Assembly (NCBI GenBank): GCA_026874595.1
Contig: CM049313.1
Span: forward strand, 11,341,508 to 11,405,507
DNA from: Sipunculus nudus
Taxonomy: Eukaryota; Annelida; Sipuncula; Golfingiida; Sipunculidae
Length of the DNA: 64,000 bases
Reading direction: 5' to 3'
In this document: positions 49,860 through 62,084 of the stretch, in pieces
Numbering within the stretch: position 1 is the stretch's first letter
Layout of the letters: each line of letters opens with the position of its first letter
Notes under the pieces: model-generated
What the model was told of the DNA's origin: nothing
The model's input: the letters and a program-made list of their open reading frames with translations, nothing else
Database searches by the model: none
Program-made: the position numbers and the translations under genes

Positions 49860-52608
49860 GTTAATGTCTGTTGGTAAATAAGCTGTGACACCCGTCTGTG
49901 ACCGATTTTATATCAGGGATAGTTGTCCAGTCTCAGAAATGGCTAACCGTATGGGCAAGTTTGAATGGCGTGTCTTTACACAAATTACGTTTCAGCAAAT
50001 GGCATGGAAAAGGTCAGACCTGTAAACAGCATAACACCTGAATAACCTCAAGATAAATAAAATATAGAATAGACCTTCGGCTGAGCACCAAAACGTCACA
50101 GCTAATGTAGAGGCGTAAAGTTAATAAGCAACATGTCGACCATTGGTGACGTAAAATAATGAACCCAGGCATTTCTTTTATGTCCTGAGCCAACCCCCCA
50201 CTGCCTATGTCTTCCTCAATTAACATCTTTCGCGTAACTACAAAGATCTAAATGCGCAAAGGCCTATATTAAATTATATTCGTATCAAGATTAATTTTCA
50301 GAATGTATTACACAAAGATGTAATTTCTTCCTGTTGTCAGGGTTGAGAAGTGCATCATTTCAGGTAATCACCGAAATTTCCGTGTTTGCCGGGACATCAA
50401 ACCCAACTTATCTCACCAGGCTACAGTTTTCTGTGACAGAACTTGTTTCCAATATTTTAGTCCGATGTATGTCTAGCACCTCATTCCTTTCTGGTGACAT
50501 ATGTGCCACCTACAATAAACTCGCTGTTATAGTACAGTTTTAACCCCCAATCACTGGTAGTTACCTAGAAACAACTGTATATATTTCTTTCAAATCAAGC
50601 CCGTTGTAGGGTCCTGATCTTATTTTTTTGGATGACCATCACCTGTTTTATATAGTTTTGTTTCTGCTGAAAAAAAGTTTATTTTCAGCAAAATTCACGT
50701 TAGCTTTATTTCATTTATTTTTAATAATATCTCCGTCATTGTGCAGTTGAACTTTCTATGACCTATAATTAACAACAATATAATCTATAACTATAAAAAA
50801 TATAACCTTGATACTAGATGTATATGTGATTGCCAGGCGAACACTGAAGCCCCATAACAACAACATAAGCTCTTACTATAAAAAAAAACACAACTATCAT
50901 ACTTAATGTAAGCAAACGCCAAGCAATCATTGCCCCCCCCCCCCCCCCGAAGGAAGCGATCATCCGGGATTGGCTATGGAGTCTAAATAAATATTCGGTG
51001 CACATTAATAACCTTGGACTAATATTGTACCCCACTTTAATATTAAAATAAACAGCCATCTAGGAGATCTAGTGCAAATACAGAATGCCGGAAGAAAGAA
51101 AAAAGTAAAAAAAAAAAAAAATAGATAAATAAATAAAAGAAGAAGAAAATTCAAAATCGATAGTTTTGCCTTCGGAGGGATCTAAGTGTAGATCCACCCA
51201 CATTTATATAGACTTTGTTCCCAAATATGAATATAGAAAAAAAAAACTTATAAATCACCTGATCGTCCTACGTGGGAAGACTTAATAAACTCAAAAATTC
51301 TATTCTTCCTGAGCTGTCTCTTTAACATTCTGTAACTGATTATATATGTCCGAGGTCAATGTCTACGCAAATATGGGTCATGACCGTGATAAGTAAAGCG
51401 ATTTTGACGTAACACTGGTCATTAATTTGTAAAAATATTTGAATTTTTATCATTTTTTTCTTTACTAGCTTTATTCAACATTTTCAAAATATATATGCCC
51501 ATAGACTGACCCTACCTTTTTCTATTACGCATGCTTTTGGCGCCACATACGGTCCTGGTTTACGTTATATATCTATCATAACCTTGAATAAAAAAAGATC
51601 ACAACAATCATTTGAGGAAAGTAAAAAAAAAAAACAAACTATCATAACGCAGAAGAAATAAATATCAGAATGCAGAAGAAAAAGTAAATATAATAAGCCA
51701 GAAAAGGAAAAAAACTGTTTTTTCAGTTATGTCTTCATGTTTATATACGAAGCTGAGGTTTTAAAGGGAAATAAACAACGACAACAACAGCAGCCTTGAT
51801 CAAGAAAGGACTTATATAGGTCATGGTGATGGTCAAACATTGAACTAAGTGTGTCTGAGGGGCGTTCATCGTTCAGCAGAGAGACAGGAAGACTGTCGTA
51901 ATGTCCCGTGGGTGATGATATTCAAGTGCACATAAAAAAGGACCCTGACGTTATATGGGATGCGTGGGACCAGAGGCTGAGAGAAGATGGAAGAAGCTGG
52001 CATCTGTACGTGTTAAGTCTGAGCATTACGTGACAGGCCGCTTTTATGTCCACTTTCCGGTTGTATGTTATGACTGTCGCGGGCATAGTAAGACGCCCAG
52101 CGGCAGTGACTCTTTGAAGAGTCCTGGCTTAGTAGAAGTGATTTTGACAAGTTTGGTGACAACAGTGGGCAGACATTCTAAACATAATACTAAGAAACAT
52201 TCCGTCTGTTCTAAATTGGCTTAACTTTAACTGACTCACTGAGTCTGCCATCACGCGATGTAAATACAGTTAGCAAATGTTGTGAGGCAAAAGGTCTCAG
52301 CATTGACATACCAGGTAGGCCTACTGGCTTGGAGCGCTACATGGAAATTTCTCTTAATGTCGCCTCTCTGCTAGGTTCCTCTGTATCACGAACATTCGGA
52401 CCGACTCCATAAGAAGCAGCCAGCCTTGGAGGTTATAGTTTGCTGAGGAGAAAAACCCTTTTCTGGTCTATATATAAATATATTTACAATAATTTGTGAC
52501 AGTTCCGTTTTTCTCCTGTTTATTATATCTATCACAGCCATTTCCTACATATAAAGGAAACCTCTAAAGAGGGCTGTTTTGTCCAGTTCCAAGGGTGTCT
52601 TCATTAGG

Positions 52609-52610
<2 letters not shown>
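49860..52610. other. Unassigned stretch (about 2.7 kb)
   Basis: Contains a C run (50934-50948) and several short frames. The 89-codon frame 51955-52224 was considered and not called (see the rejected list). No gene, RNA or element ends are recognised. Confidence 0.4.

Positions 52611-52614
<4 letters not shown>

Positions 52615-52654
<40 letters not shown>
52615..52654. repeat. (AT)n microsatellite
   Basis: About 40 bp of alternating AT. Confidence 0.96.
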
Positions 52655-52657
<3 letters not shown>

Positions 52658-53740
52658 GTCCACTTGGACCTTTAAAAGCATCGCTATTTGAGATATATTA
52701 TTGAACAATCACGTGGTTCTTCAAAGTTTTCCTGTGACGTAGACATACAAAACTATATTCTACAGACGTCCTTTCAACGACTACATTTCCTCAAATGAAA
52801 ACGGATATAACAAATAAATTATTCCAGATTAAGGAATAATTATGCAAAATGTGACAGAAAAAGTTGATTCTTTACTGACTGAAAATATTGTTCGACCTGT
52901 ATCAGTGACAATAAAATGCCACGGCGTACTTCAATGTCATGGTTAATTATATATTGAAGGTCATATCTATACTGCTTTTATTTCTTATATTAAACCTATA
53001 TTAGCGTCCCATGTTTATGGTGAAAACTAAAATATTCCTCTCTGTACTAATCTGATGTGATTATACTATACTTTACTAGCCGTTAGTGGGTTGATTTGTC
53101 TGTGAGAGGCTGTGTCCAATAGTTACGATCGGATCTATCGGAAGGAAATGTTAAATTTTATTAAGAGTTAGATCAACACCCAAGGATTAAACAGTTTAAT
53201 TACGGGGGTTATCTGGATTGTCATTATATATATTGCAGCCACCTTTGATTTTGCGGGCAGAGTTCACCTGTGATACAACCATACACTGGTAAACTAGTTA
53301 ATTTCTCCTGGACTTAAATATTCCCTGCGTTTGCTTGCCACACACCAAAGTTTGAACAAAACTGTTGGCGGGGGCATGATTTGGTTGTTCTCCATTTTAA
53401 TTAGAATTTATGCAAACAAATACAAAGAGTTGTTCATAAATGTCCCGCTCGGGGTTGAACACGGAGTGCAAGGCCCTAGAACTGGAGCCCTACTACAAGA
53501 TTAAAAAATCTGCAATTTTAACGTCTCCGTTTCCTGTCCCCATTGATTAGTTGGCAAAACGACATGTCACACTTGTTGATTATGTAGTCTGTGTCTCAGG
53601 CAGTTTGATTAGTTTACTTCGATTTCGAGACCAAATCCTTTGAAAAATCTCTGTTGGAACGTTGAGCTTACGTAAACTTTCACATACCATCTTTTCTCCG
53701 GTTTTGCGTTCGTTTAGAGTAAAATAAAAACAACGGTTCG
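52658..53740. other. Unassigned stretch
   Basis: Nothing recognised. Confidence 0.4.
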
Positions 53741-53744
53741 CTAA

Positions 53745-53902
53745 CACAGTGACACCTGTGTAATAAGACCGCCTTAGGGACTTGGCAAAATTTGTCTTAA
53801 TTCACGGCTATTGTTAATGGACAGGTCCGTTATAACCAATGTTAATGCTTTCCGTTCATTCCTTATAGACACATTCCTAATTGACAACCTCCTAATAGAC
53901 AC
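53745..53902. mobile_element. Possible MITE remnant (CAGTGACACCTGTG end)
   Basis: CAGTGACACCTGTGTAATAA, followed by GACCGCCTTAGGGACTTGG and TTGTCTTAATTCACGG, resembles one end of short CAGTGGAACCT-type MITEs. The right side has TCCTAATAGACACAGGAG, a loose inverse of CTGTGTAATAAG. Ends are degraded. Confidence 0.35.
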
Positions 53903-54118
53903 AGGAGCGGATCAAGGATTTAGAAAAAGGAGGGGTTCTACAAAGGGGGGATGAATGATAAAATCAAAGGTCCTCAGGTCCGCAAAAGGGGTAAGTGTGG
54001 GGGGGGGGGTTCAAGGTCGCAAAAATAGGTCTTAGAAAAGCTTGCGGCGTCTGAAAAAAGGAGTGGGGGTCCGGACTATCTGTACCCCCCTCCCCCCTCT
54101 TCCTCTGGATCCGCTTCT
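53903..54118. mobile_element. GCGGATC-ended G-rich/C-rich element
   Basis: The left end CAGGAGCGGATCAAGGATTT and the right end, complement TTAGAAGCGGATCCAGAGG, share GAAGCGGATCMA-type inverted termini. A GGAGGGG/G-run interior mirrors a CCCCCCTCCCCCC run. The 2965 fragment and 10321 element carry the same terminal motifs. The frame 54042-54236 overlaps it and is not a gene. Confidence 0.6.
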
Positions 54119-54339
54119 AAAACAGGTGGTCTTTATAGATGGTTTTACTGTTATATTTAGCATTTACTTCAATGAATTTTTTCTGTTACCCGCTGGTGTT
54201 GTGCACACCACAAGGTATTCTTCAGTGAACGAGTAGTCTTTGGTTTTTTCTCTATTTGAGTAATCCTTTGATGATCTGGAGCTCGACTGTTATGTATCGA
54301 GCACTTTGATCCGGGAATAGCAACCCGATCTCTTCCGCA

Positions 54340-54341
<2 letters not shown>

Positions 54342-54405
<64 letters not shown>
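54342..54405. repeat. (AT)n microsatellite
   Basis: About 64 bp of alternating AT. Confidence 0.97.
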
Positions 54406-54409
<4 letters not shown>

Positions 54410-54980
54410 ACTATAAAGGAGTATACAACCGTGGTTTTCACTCAGGCCCAGGACAGTTAACCCATTAATCCATTAACTGCCGCTTTGTCTATCAGACCGG
54501 GCCGCGTATCTGATTCTTGTGGCAGGCCGTAGACAGTTTTATTATCAGTACAGCGAGGAATTTCCCTTCCCTCCAACCACGGCACTGTTTCATGCAGAAC
54601 CATTCTAGCTATATTGCCGCCTAAATAAATTATATCAGTAAATATTTATAATACTTCTATATTGACCAGCAAGTGATACATTACCGTATTGTAAAGCGTT
54701 ACATAGCTGCAAAATTTACGTACAATTTGAGTTCAGCTTTACATGTGGTAATTTGCTGGATAAAATTTTGCAAAAAAAGGAACAATTAATTAAAATAATA
54801 TATTATATTATATTTCAACATATGGCGTTAAGCCGTTGTGTGTTCTTGAATTTATGAAATTGACTGGAGCATAGACATACCTCCCTTGAGAAAACTAGCT
54901 TTTGTTAAATATTACATTTTTCAGTAAAATACATATTTTTTCATTATTTTTTGTCCTCCTCATTACATTGACTCCAAAAC
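54410..54980. other. Stretch downstream of the Cys-rich peptide gene
   Basis: No repeat or frame recognised; it lies beyond the likely 3' end of the minus-strand gene. Confidence 0.4.
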
Positions 54981-54985
54981 AAATA

Positions 54986-54991
54986 TTTATT
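54986..54991 (-). terminator. AATAAA polyadenylation signal for the Cys-rich gene
   Basis: AATAAA on the minus strand, 184 nt past the stop codon at 55175. It would give a 3' UTR of about 200 nt if the gene is unspliced. Confidence 0.45.
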
Positions 54992-55174
54992 TGAAGACTA
55001 CAATGACAATTACAAATAGTCTGTTCTTGATAATGATTTAACAAGAACAAAAAAGCACTTAAACGCAAAAAAAGTGTAGATATAGGCTTACTGTAATTTA
55101 TAGCAAATACTCATAAATTAACGGACGGTAGAAAAAGTGTTATGTAGGAATTTAAAAAAACGTGTCGGGTGTGT

Positions 55175-55387
55175 TTACTGACCTGCCGCACCCTGGTTCG
55201 GGCTGGAGTAACATGAACATCTTTCACAGTTGCATTGGTATACGCTGTTATAACAGAGGTAGCAGCCTTCACCGCAGTCCGGGTTGACGCGTTGACAGCA
55301 ACAAGGGTATACAGCTTCAACAGCCGACCTTGCAAGAACTCCGAGCACCAAAGTGGCCACAAGTAACACAAGGGTTTGGTTTCTCAT
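55175..55387 (-). CDS. Secreted cysteine-rich small peptide
   Basis: A 70-residue protein starting at the ATG at 55387. Residues 1-25 form a classic signal peptide: MRNQ, a Leu/Val/Ala-rich core, then a V-E-A cleavage site after residue 25. The mature 45 residues hold ten cysteines at 29, 30, 31, 38, 42, 45, 52, 54, 57 and 59 (CCC, C-x3-C, C-x2-C, C-x-C, C-x2-C, C-x-C), plus five tyrosines and a Gly/Ala/Gln tail. It is therefore predicted to be secreted and either disulfide-stabilised or metal-binding. The C-x3-C followed by C-x-C is compatible with, but does not prove, a defensin-like CS-alpha-beta fold; metallothionein-like metal clusters are the alternative, though those normally lack signal peptides. 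A CAG/GTCAGT match lies just before the TAA stop (last exon base 55182), so a spliced form with a different C-terminus is possible. A TATA box and AATAAA flank it. I recognise no named family. Confidence 0.7.
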   Translation of the reverse strand: MRNQTLVLLVATLVLGVLARSAVEAVYPCCCQRVNPDCGEGCYLCYNSVYQCNCERCSCYSSPNQGAAGQ

Positions 55388-55446
55388 AGTTGTGAGCAAA
55401 CGAAAAGACGTCGGGCAAATGGACGCTATGTCTGGCGCGGGCGCCT

Positions 55447-55453
55447 CTATATA
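55447..55453 (-). promoter_or_regulatory. TATA box of the Cys-rich peptide gene
   Basis: TATATAG on the minus strand, about 60 nt upstream of the ATG, predicts a start site near 55420 and a 5' UTR of about 35 nt. It sits beside a short CpG-rich patch (about 55430-55500, including GCGGCCGC) that stands out from the AT-rich surroundings. Confidence 0.6.
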
Positions 55454-55504
55454 GCAAACGTGTCAACGTTAGAAATGGGGCGGCCGCGGCGTTCTGCGTG
55501 ATAA

Positions 55505-57455
55505 CAACTTCCGGAGGTATGGTAAAACGCCGTGTAATTGAATCTCTTTCCTTAAATACACCTCTAGTTACTTCCACGGGTACTTTTGACACTGCCCAAT
55601 CCGTTACTGCGACTATATGACACGCTTGATTAAAAGCGCCTGTACTTGACTGTCAATTCGTCAACTGTTCTATCGCAGGCCTTCTTACCCTCTGACTCGC
55701 CTGCCAGCTTCACGTTCAGTTCTGATCCTGGTGGGCGGGACTGCCAAAGATATTTAAGGGCTGATTGTGCTTATTATGCCCAGAGAGCAGGCACTTATTG
55801 GGTAACAGTTGCAGTTAAACTGTAGTCAGATGTACCTCGTGGAGTCCGCGTAAGTCCCCGCTTGCACATTTGCAGCGTGGTTTACCACTGAACACTCGCG
55901 GTTGATCATAGGAGTTTTGACTCACGAAGTTGAGGCGTTATTATTGAAGATTGCGCCGCTGTGTTCTATCATACCATGCGCAAAAAAGCTTTATAAGCTA
56001 TCTGAATCCAAAGCATAAAAGCACTTCTAACGTTTGGCTCTGCATGGGGGTCCTGCAATCGCACAAATAGCTGGCTTTTAGGCAAGCTCTGTATTGACTT
56101 TTGTAGGCAAGGGGTTATACGAGGGGATCTTCGAATTTCCGGTAGGCGCTTCAGGGGGATCAGGAGACCACTTATTATTGATTTTTGTGATTTAGGTGGT
56201 TCCTTTGGAGCTTCAAGAGCACCATTGGCGTGGCCTGTTCAATCTGCCGCCTCGGTTGTCAGTGAACCTCAAGTCGTGATAAACTTGTATGTATTATTGA
56301 TATGAATGTTACCCTTCCGTGTGTGAGTATGTGTGGGCGTGGAATCACAATTTCGTTGAAAGTTTACCCTCATATATATTATCTTAGAATTCCCGTTGGG
56401 GTCGTCTTTCCTAGGATGATTATTGAAATGCTGGAAACCTGCCGAATATTTATGATTAAAATCGGGGTTTTACTTTATATTTCATGGCCAGTTTGTGTTA
56501 CTTTTTGTGTATTTTCATCTATTAATTGATCTTCCTCCTTCATCTCACACCATCTCCCAACATAACATACCCTTAATTTCTCGTCTAAAATACTAAAAAT
56601 TTAAATGACTATTCCTACTACCACACAAACTGTTATTTGTTTTACAAAAACTATTACAATGTAAAATCTGTTATATTTCTGCATTGGGGGCAAAATTTTG
56701 CTGGGGTAGTTGTGTTCCTATCGGCAGATGCTTGCATTTGGCACGGAAAACTTACGTGATATGATAGTACTATTCAACTCATTTAGTCTTTTTTGGTCAA
56801 ATAAATTTTAGGTAAAAGTGCTGTTGTCTACGAAAAAAGCCTTGCGAAAACGGGCAAGGAAACCTGTATCACAGAACGTGTGTCAATACGTATTTTCAAA
56901 TCATACGAAATCTAGCTCGGCCAAAATACAGCAACAATCTCCAAGTTACAAGGGTTTGCTGGCTTAGAAGACGCGTTGATTTTGAGAGATTTCTGAAAAC
57001 AAGTCATTATTTTCTTCGTCAGACAGGACTCAAAACCTATACAAACTTAAGTGAAATCTGTAAAAAGAAACGATTTTTTAAAGTTTATTTTTAAATTCTC
57101 AGTGCTGTGTATATTAAGTTTTAAAAAGGTTTTAAAAGGCAAGAGGAGGTTGACACAGGAGTATGAGAGAAGACATTTTCTCGGTTTCCCAGATTTACGT
57201 CAGAACAAATGAAGACATCTCACCTGTTTACTTCACGCCTACATTTTACGTGTAGTGTTTATTTGCTCACTGGGAGCTTTATCGTGTTTAATGTCTCGGA
57301 ATAATTCCAGTGGTTTACGCTTTATGTTGTTTTCCAGGTTAGGCATTCCAGTGGCTTTCATCAAGAGGTAAATCGTAAAGTGTGCCATTCAAACCTGCCC
57401 CTGGCTGGGTAAGGATAGGAGGACTAAGGCAACTTCATATTTAAGCAAACAGACC
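55505..57455. other. Upstream stretch without recognised genes
   Basis: The region upstream of the minus-strand peptide gene; 55600-56250 is somewhat richer in GC than most of the window and could hold regulatory sequence. The 75-codon frame 56302-56529 has no recognised domain. No metal-response TGCRCNC core was seen near the promoter. Confidence 0.4.
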
Positions 57456-57459
57456 CAAG

Positions 57460-57645
57460 TGCCCCCGGGACAATAATCCTCGGCAACATTACCTGATACT
57501 GTTATCCCCTGGAAATTATCCTGGGGCAATATACACCTGCAACAATCCAGGGATAAAATATTTCAGGGTTTTCACCCTAGGACAGCTATAACAAGACAAA
57601 ATAACCTAGGATTTCATCCCTCCCCCGTTAATCATTCCCGTTAAT
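57460..57645. repeat. GGATAA/TTATCC degenerate array, second locus
   Basis: Contains GGGACAATAATCCTCGG, CTGTTATCCCCTGG, AAATTATCCTGGGG, AATCCAGGGATAAAATATTT and TTTCACCCTAGGACAG. These resemble the unit type seen at 49490-49855. Confidence 0.5.
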
Positions 57646-57825
57646 TATAACAGACAAAATATGTTATATCCAATTTCCAGGAAATATACACTTTTAACAG
57701 TACAATGAATTCCGTTTATAGTGAAATAGAAACCAACAACCTGGATGGTAGTAGAAAGAAGGAAACAACAGTGCTTCGTGTGTGAAACCGTACCCCGTCA
57801 ACAAACATAACCCAACTTGTATGGT

Positions 57826-57969
57826 TGACGGGTAGAGCACAGGACTCAAAGCCGGGAGATCGCGAGTTCAAAAGTCAGCCGAGGCGGTGAGATTTTCACG
57901 ATCGGCACCATCCAGGATGAGCGCTCTGCAGGCTAAAAGGGGAGGCCATGCCCCCCCCCCCCCCCCCCC
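57826..57969 (+). mobile_element. tRNA-derived SINE, family 1, copy D, 5' part
   Basis: TATGGTTGACGGGTAGAGCA (A-box region), CAAAGCCGGGAGATCGCGAG, a decayed B box GAGTTCAAAAGTC, then CAGCCGAGGCGGTGAG and GAGCGCTCTGCAGGCT as in copy A. It runs into a long C tract, where the SINE is interrupted. Plus orientation, unlike the other three. Confidence 0.7.
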
Positions 57970-58433
57970 TTGTAAAGATCATAACCTGGTTCAGGATGTA
58001 TGGGCGACAAACTAATAAGTCTCTGAGTTGATGTAAAATATTCTTCATTGTAACTCTACAGGAGAGGGAATGCCAAGCCCATGCTCAGGGGTTGGCCCCC
58101 AGTTTCTTACTGTCCCTGAACACATCGCATCTCTCCCAGCAAGATTCATACACCATTAGTAAACCAATAAGAGATTTTCCTGATGTGTCACAATAGATAC
58201 AATTAAAGAAAGGTGTGCACATGAGCTGAATGAAAGTGCAATTAGACTGAATAGAAGTGCCATGTAAGCAAGGCTAAGCAATTACAGTCATTATGTATAT
58301 ACCTGGCAACTCAGCTCTGACATTTGAATACACAGAGTCCCAATTAACTTAAACACCCGCAACTTACATAATATATAATCATGATGAAATACAGAGAGTG
58401 AGAATTGTAGTAATAGACTGGCCCTTTATACAT
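57970..58433. other. Unknown insert splitting SINE copy D
   Basis: About 465 bp lying between the two parts of the SINE, bordered on both sides by C runs. The interior, from TTGTAAAGATCATAACC to CCCTTTATACATTA, has no open frame, no inverted ends that I can see and no other copy in the window. Confidence 0.45.
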
Positions 58434-58500
58434 TACCCCCCGACCGTGTTTCACTCAAAAATGAATGCGTCTTTCCCGATTGTTATGTTATGTTCTATAT
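58434..58500 (+). mobile_element. tRNA-derived SINE, family 1, copy D, 3' part
   Basis: CCGTGTTTCACTCAAAAATG and AATGCGTCTTTCCC match the segment of copies A and C that follows the C-rich block (GTGAGTGAAACACGG on the opposite strand in A). It decays before a G run at 58501. Confidence 0.6.
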
Positions 58501-58504
58501 GGGG

Positions 58505-61500
58505 GGGGGGGCAATAGATAGAATGGAAATGGACCTCTGCATCATAAAGATTAATACATTCTTAGAAAAAAACAGTGGCAGGTATTCATAAAGTGTGGAT
58601 AACAAAGGTTTTGAGCGCTGTCGCTAGGGTTAGACTAAGTAACTTGACATTTTTTTAAAGACATTTTCAAATTTTGAAATGGATCCTATAATCAACTCAA
58701 CATGTTGACAATTTTCTGTAATTTTATGAAATGTATACAGGAGTACAAGTTAGCAACAATACCGGGGACCTAATTATCATTTGCAAAAAAAAAAAAAAAA
58801 AAAAAAAATGATCGACGAGTATAGGAACAGTGAATCCACAGATTTTTCCACTTTTTAGTAAAATATGTTTACAAGGGAGGAACTTAACCTAGTCCAGGAT
58901 AAAGCTTGTACTTCAGAGGCAAGGGTCCGTAACAGCGACAAAACGACAGCACGGCCAAATCTCGATGGCATCTTAGGCATTATGTATCCTCTTATAATAC
59001 CAAAGAATCAGAGATTCGCTGTAATGTATCAAATACAGATAATAACTTATGGATTTTTCATAGCCCTGCCTGGGTTTGCTACTAAAATGCGTCAAATAAA
59101 ACGTGACTCCATGTACCGATAGACGTAACTCAGTGCCAGCTCTTATCACTTAATAAAATAGATGGCCAGAGAGTCGTAATTTAGTTATACAATTTGCCGC
59201 TAGATGGCGGTACTTGTTCGTAACATTGCGACACAGCGAGAGCAAGATTAATGGCTTTGTTAATATGAGGAAGTAAGTTAACTTTGCATCGACTGGGCCA
59301 GTGTAGATTTTTCTAGCCCCCTACTGATAGAACCTGAACTATTGAGGTTTTGGTACAAATAAATCATATTTGTTATCCTTCAATCTAATTTAAAAGATAG
59401 CCCCCCCCCCCCCCAACAGATCACGGAAATATGCTATTAATAATGTTCATGTGTTCTAAATGTTAACTATTTTACATGGATTATACAAATAGTTATATCA
59501 ACTAATGCCAGATATTCTCAATAGCTTATCACTACTACACTATCCGGATACCTCTTTAAAAAAAGATAAGGGTTTTGATTTTTAGGATTTCAGCGGTGAC
59601 GATACATACCGAAGAAAGGACGAAACTCACTATTTGTTAAGGGTATTCGGGAAATCCACGTGGCGTATTACATAATTTCAAATCACGTAACCATGCATCA
59701 GGATTTTTTTATTAATCTATTTGTCCTCTCACATTTACATGTGACCTAGATTCATAGATTGATAATTCTGGGATTGAGTTAGTTATTAGGTCATAACGGA
59801 AGACGGGGGCAGAACTTCTAGGACCGGACATGCACTAGTGTTTCCTTTCAGAAGTTAATTATCTGTGGCTCCAATTAGAACTAAGAACTACGCCATAAAT
59901 AGCCCTCATAATAGCTACTTTTAAATCTTATTCTGTTAAATTAAATTTTCACATATTATAAAAGCCCTTCTGGAATTAATTGATGATTTTTATAGTAGGT
60001 CTTGAGGATCAAAACGACAATAAAGTTTTTGATTCGAAGTGTGTGTTCGCCTATTTTAAGAGGCTTTCGTCAAAGTGCTTTTTTTTCTGGATTACAAGTC
60101 AATTACGATCTTGTTAAGTGCGTAGGTGGGACGTATTTACAATATCACGGATATTCAAGAAAAACGCCCACTTAAGGCTTATTTACACGAATATTCAACA
60201 TGTTAATTTCCTTTCGCTTTCATAACATAGCGAGCGCGATAATATGTATGCAGACATGCTAATTTATTTTTGCACTAGCATTCATTCTCCATTAAGCTTT
60301 TGTATTCGATATGCCCAGGTTCATTGGTGCAAAAGTTCCCCCACAGGTGTCTGTATTCCTATATTCCATGTTTAATCGTGCATATTTTAGATATTTCGTA
60401 CACGAAAAATAGAAAAGAATGAAAGGCAAACAAACAAACAGAACACATACTGGAAAACACAGACATGGGGATAAAAAAAAACCTCCGATCATCTTTATTC
60501 ATCTAGGAACCGGAGGGTTTCAGGAGACGATGTAATTGTCTTTATAAACGTCCCCGTCAAAAGGAGGACCTCATGCTAATACCCTTCAAGGAAAATTAAA
60601 AGTACTCACAGGCTGGACCTAGCTGGGGTTTGAAGCTTAAAAGCAACAGTAAAGCTATGTTAATCTGATTAAGATTCGACCATATCAAGGCCATCATTTC
60701 AGCATAAACAAAATTACGTTTCTTTAACAGCGATGGCTTTCTAGATAATACAATTGTAAACGCAATTACGACGGAGAACTCCAGAACGAAACAATATTAA
60801 CACACTTTTTGCTGAGATGTCTTTTTTTTATATGATATAACTATGTCATACTAAATGCTTGGATGAAGGACACATGTAATCTAGTAGCACCATTTCGGTC
60901 CCCCGACAATTACGTCAGAGTGCCTTTATATCTTTTATGAAGGGCCGCACTATTAGCCTCGATTTGGTGCTAATATTTTCGTTATGTTTGCCTTATGGTT
61001 TATAAGTAAGCTGTCACTTCATCTAAACCGGAAACTCGTTAGATATGTTAGTCTACTTTCTAACTACATCTACCATGTGTGAGAAAAAAATCCGTATTAA
61101 CTCAGCATATTGGTAAACCAAAATGCACTTTTGTTGACTTTCTGACCGCATGAACACAAGCATGTTCCATACTGGTTACTGGACGATAGGCAACTTGCAC
61201 GGAGCATTTTACCTGTTGCCATAGGTATTGATTTACACTTTGGGTTGTGAGGTCACATATTTTCTTTTGTGTTATTCGTAACTCGTTTACCACGGTATTG
61301 AACTGTAAGGCCGATGTCTTCTTGAACCAAAACACTTAATAAGTGAGATAAACAACACTTCCTGTTGCCAATATGTTTTGATCTACATAAGATATTCATA
61401 CAACGGTGCAAAGTTTTATGCAACAATGTCCATAGAAGTAAAAACATAGCTCCCTTTTCCAGAAAACAGGATTGTATAGCGTACAAACACCACTTAGCTC

Positions 61501-61720
61501 CATGTATATGGGGAGGCGTCGAAACAGCCATGAGACTTTTCGTCGCTAACAGCGGCTATCCAGCATACTGAGTCTTGTATTTTTTAATAAATGTATTTTG
61601 AAATTTCTATCAGGTGGATTTTAGTGGTTAATTTTTAATATTATTATATATATTCCTATGAATAATTATTACAATAACTCACCGTATGTCTCAATGTCTT
61701 TTTCCAGCAAAATATATATT
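58505..61720. other. Unassigned stretch (about 3.2 kb)
   Basis: Contains a run of 24 A (58785-58808), a C run (59401-59414) and short frames without support (58865-59122, 60292-60492, 61102-61335, 61253-61531, 61365-61571). No gene is called. Confidence 0.4.
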
Positions 61721-62080
61721 TTGGGGGATGGGGGTGCAAAAATAATCTTTACCCATTCACATCATTTCATCTCGGGGGTGTAGCAACCTCACGTTGTGAA
61801 CAAATTATATTTATAACTAGAATAATATAACATAATATTGTACTTTTGTGTTTTCAAAAAATATATTACATTTTATTCAGTTATGAGTATATTATGAATG
61901 CTCAGCTGCAAGAGTCTGTCTTTCATCAGATATAATAACCAGATAGGATATTTTATTTGTTCAAAATAAGTTGGGCAGAATGATATATCTGCCTCCCCCA
62001 TCCACCCGCCCAAAAATGTTTATCTTGGGGAGGTGGTAGTAACCTCCTCCTCCCCCTGTTTGCGACACCACTGATTTTAT
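61720..62080. mobile_element. Possible G/C-run element ending CGACACCACTG
   Basis: The left segment TTTTGGGGGATGGGGGTGCA and the right segment CTCCCCCATCCACCCGCCC are loosely inverted. The right end CCCCTGTTTGCGACACCACT has the complement AGTGGTGTCGCAAACAGGGG, a terminus-like sequence. The left boundary is uncertain. The 68-codon frame 61953-62159 crosses it and is not a gene. Confidence 0.4.
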
Positions 62081-62084
62081 GTAT

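Noticed and set aside
51955-52224. 89-codon frame with RRWKKLASVRVKSEHYVTGR, faintly like the C-terminal half of a THAP zinc finger
   Set aside because: The zinc-binding cysteine before SEHF is missing, no N-terminal C-x2-4-C is present, and no splice or promoter signals support it.
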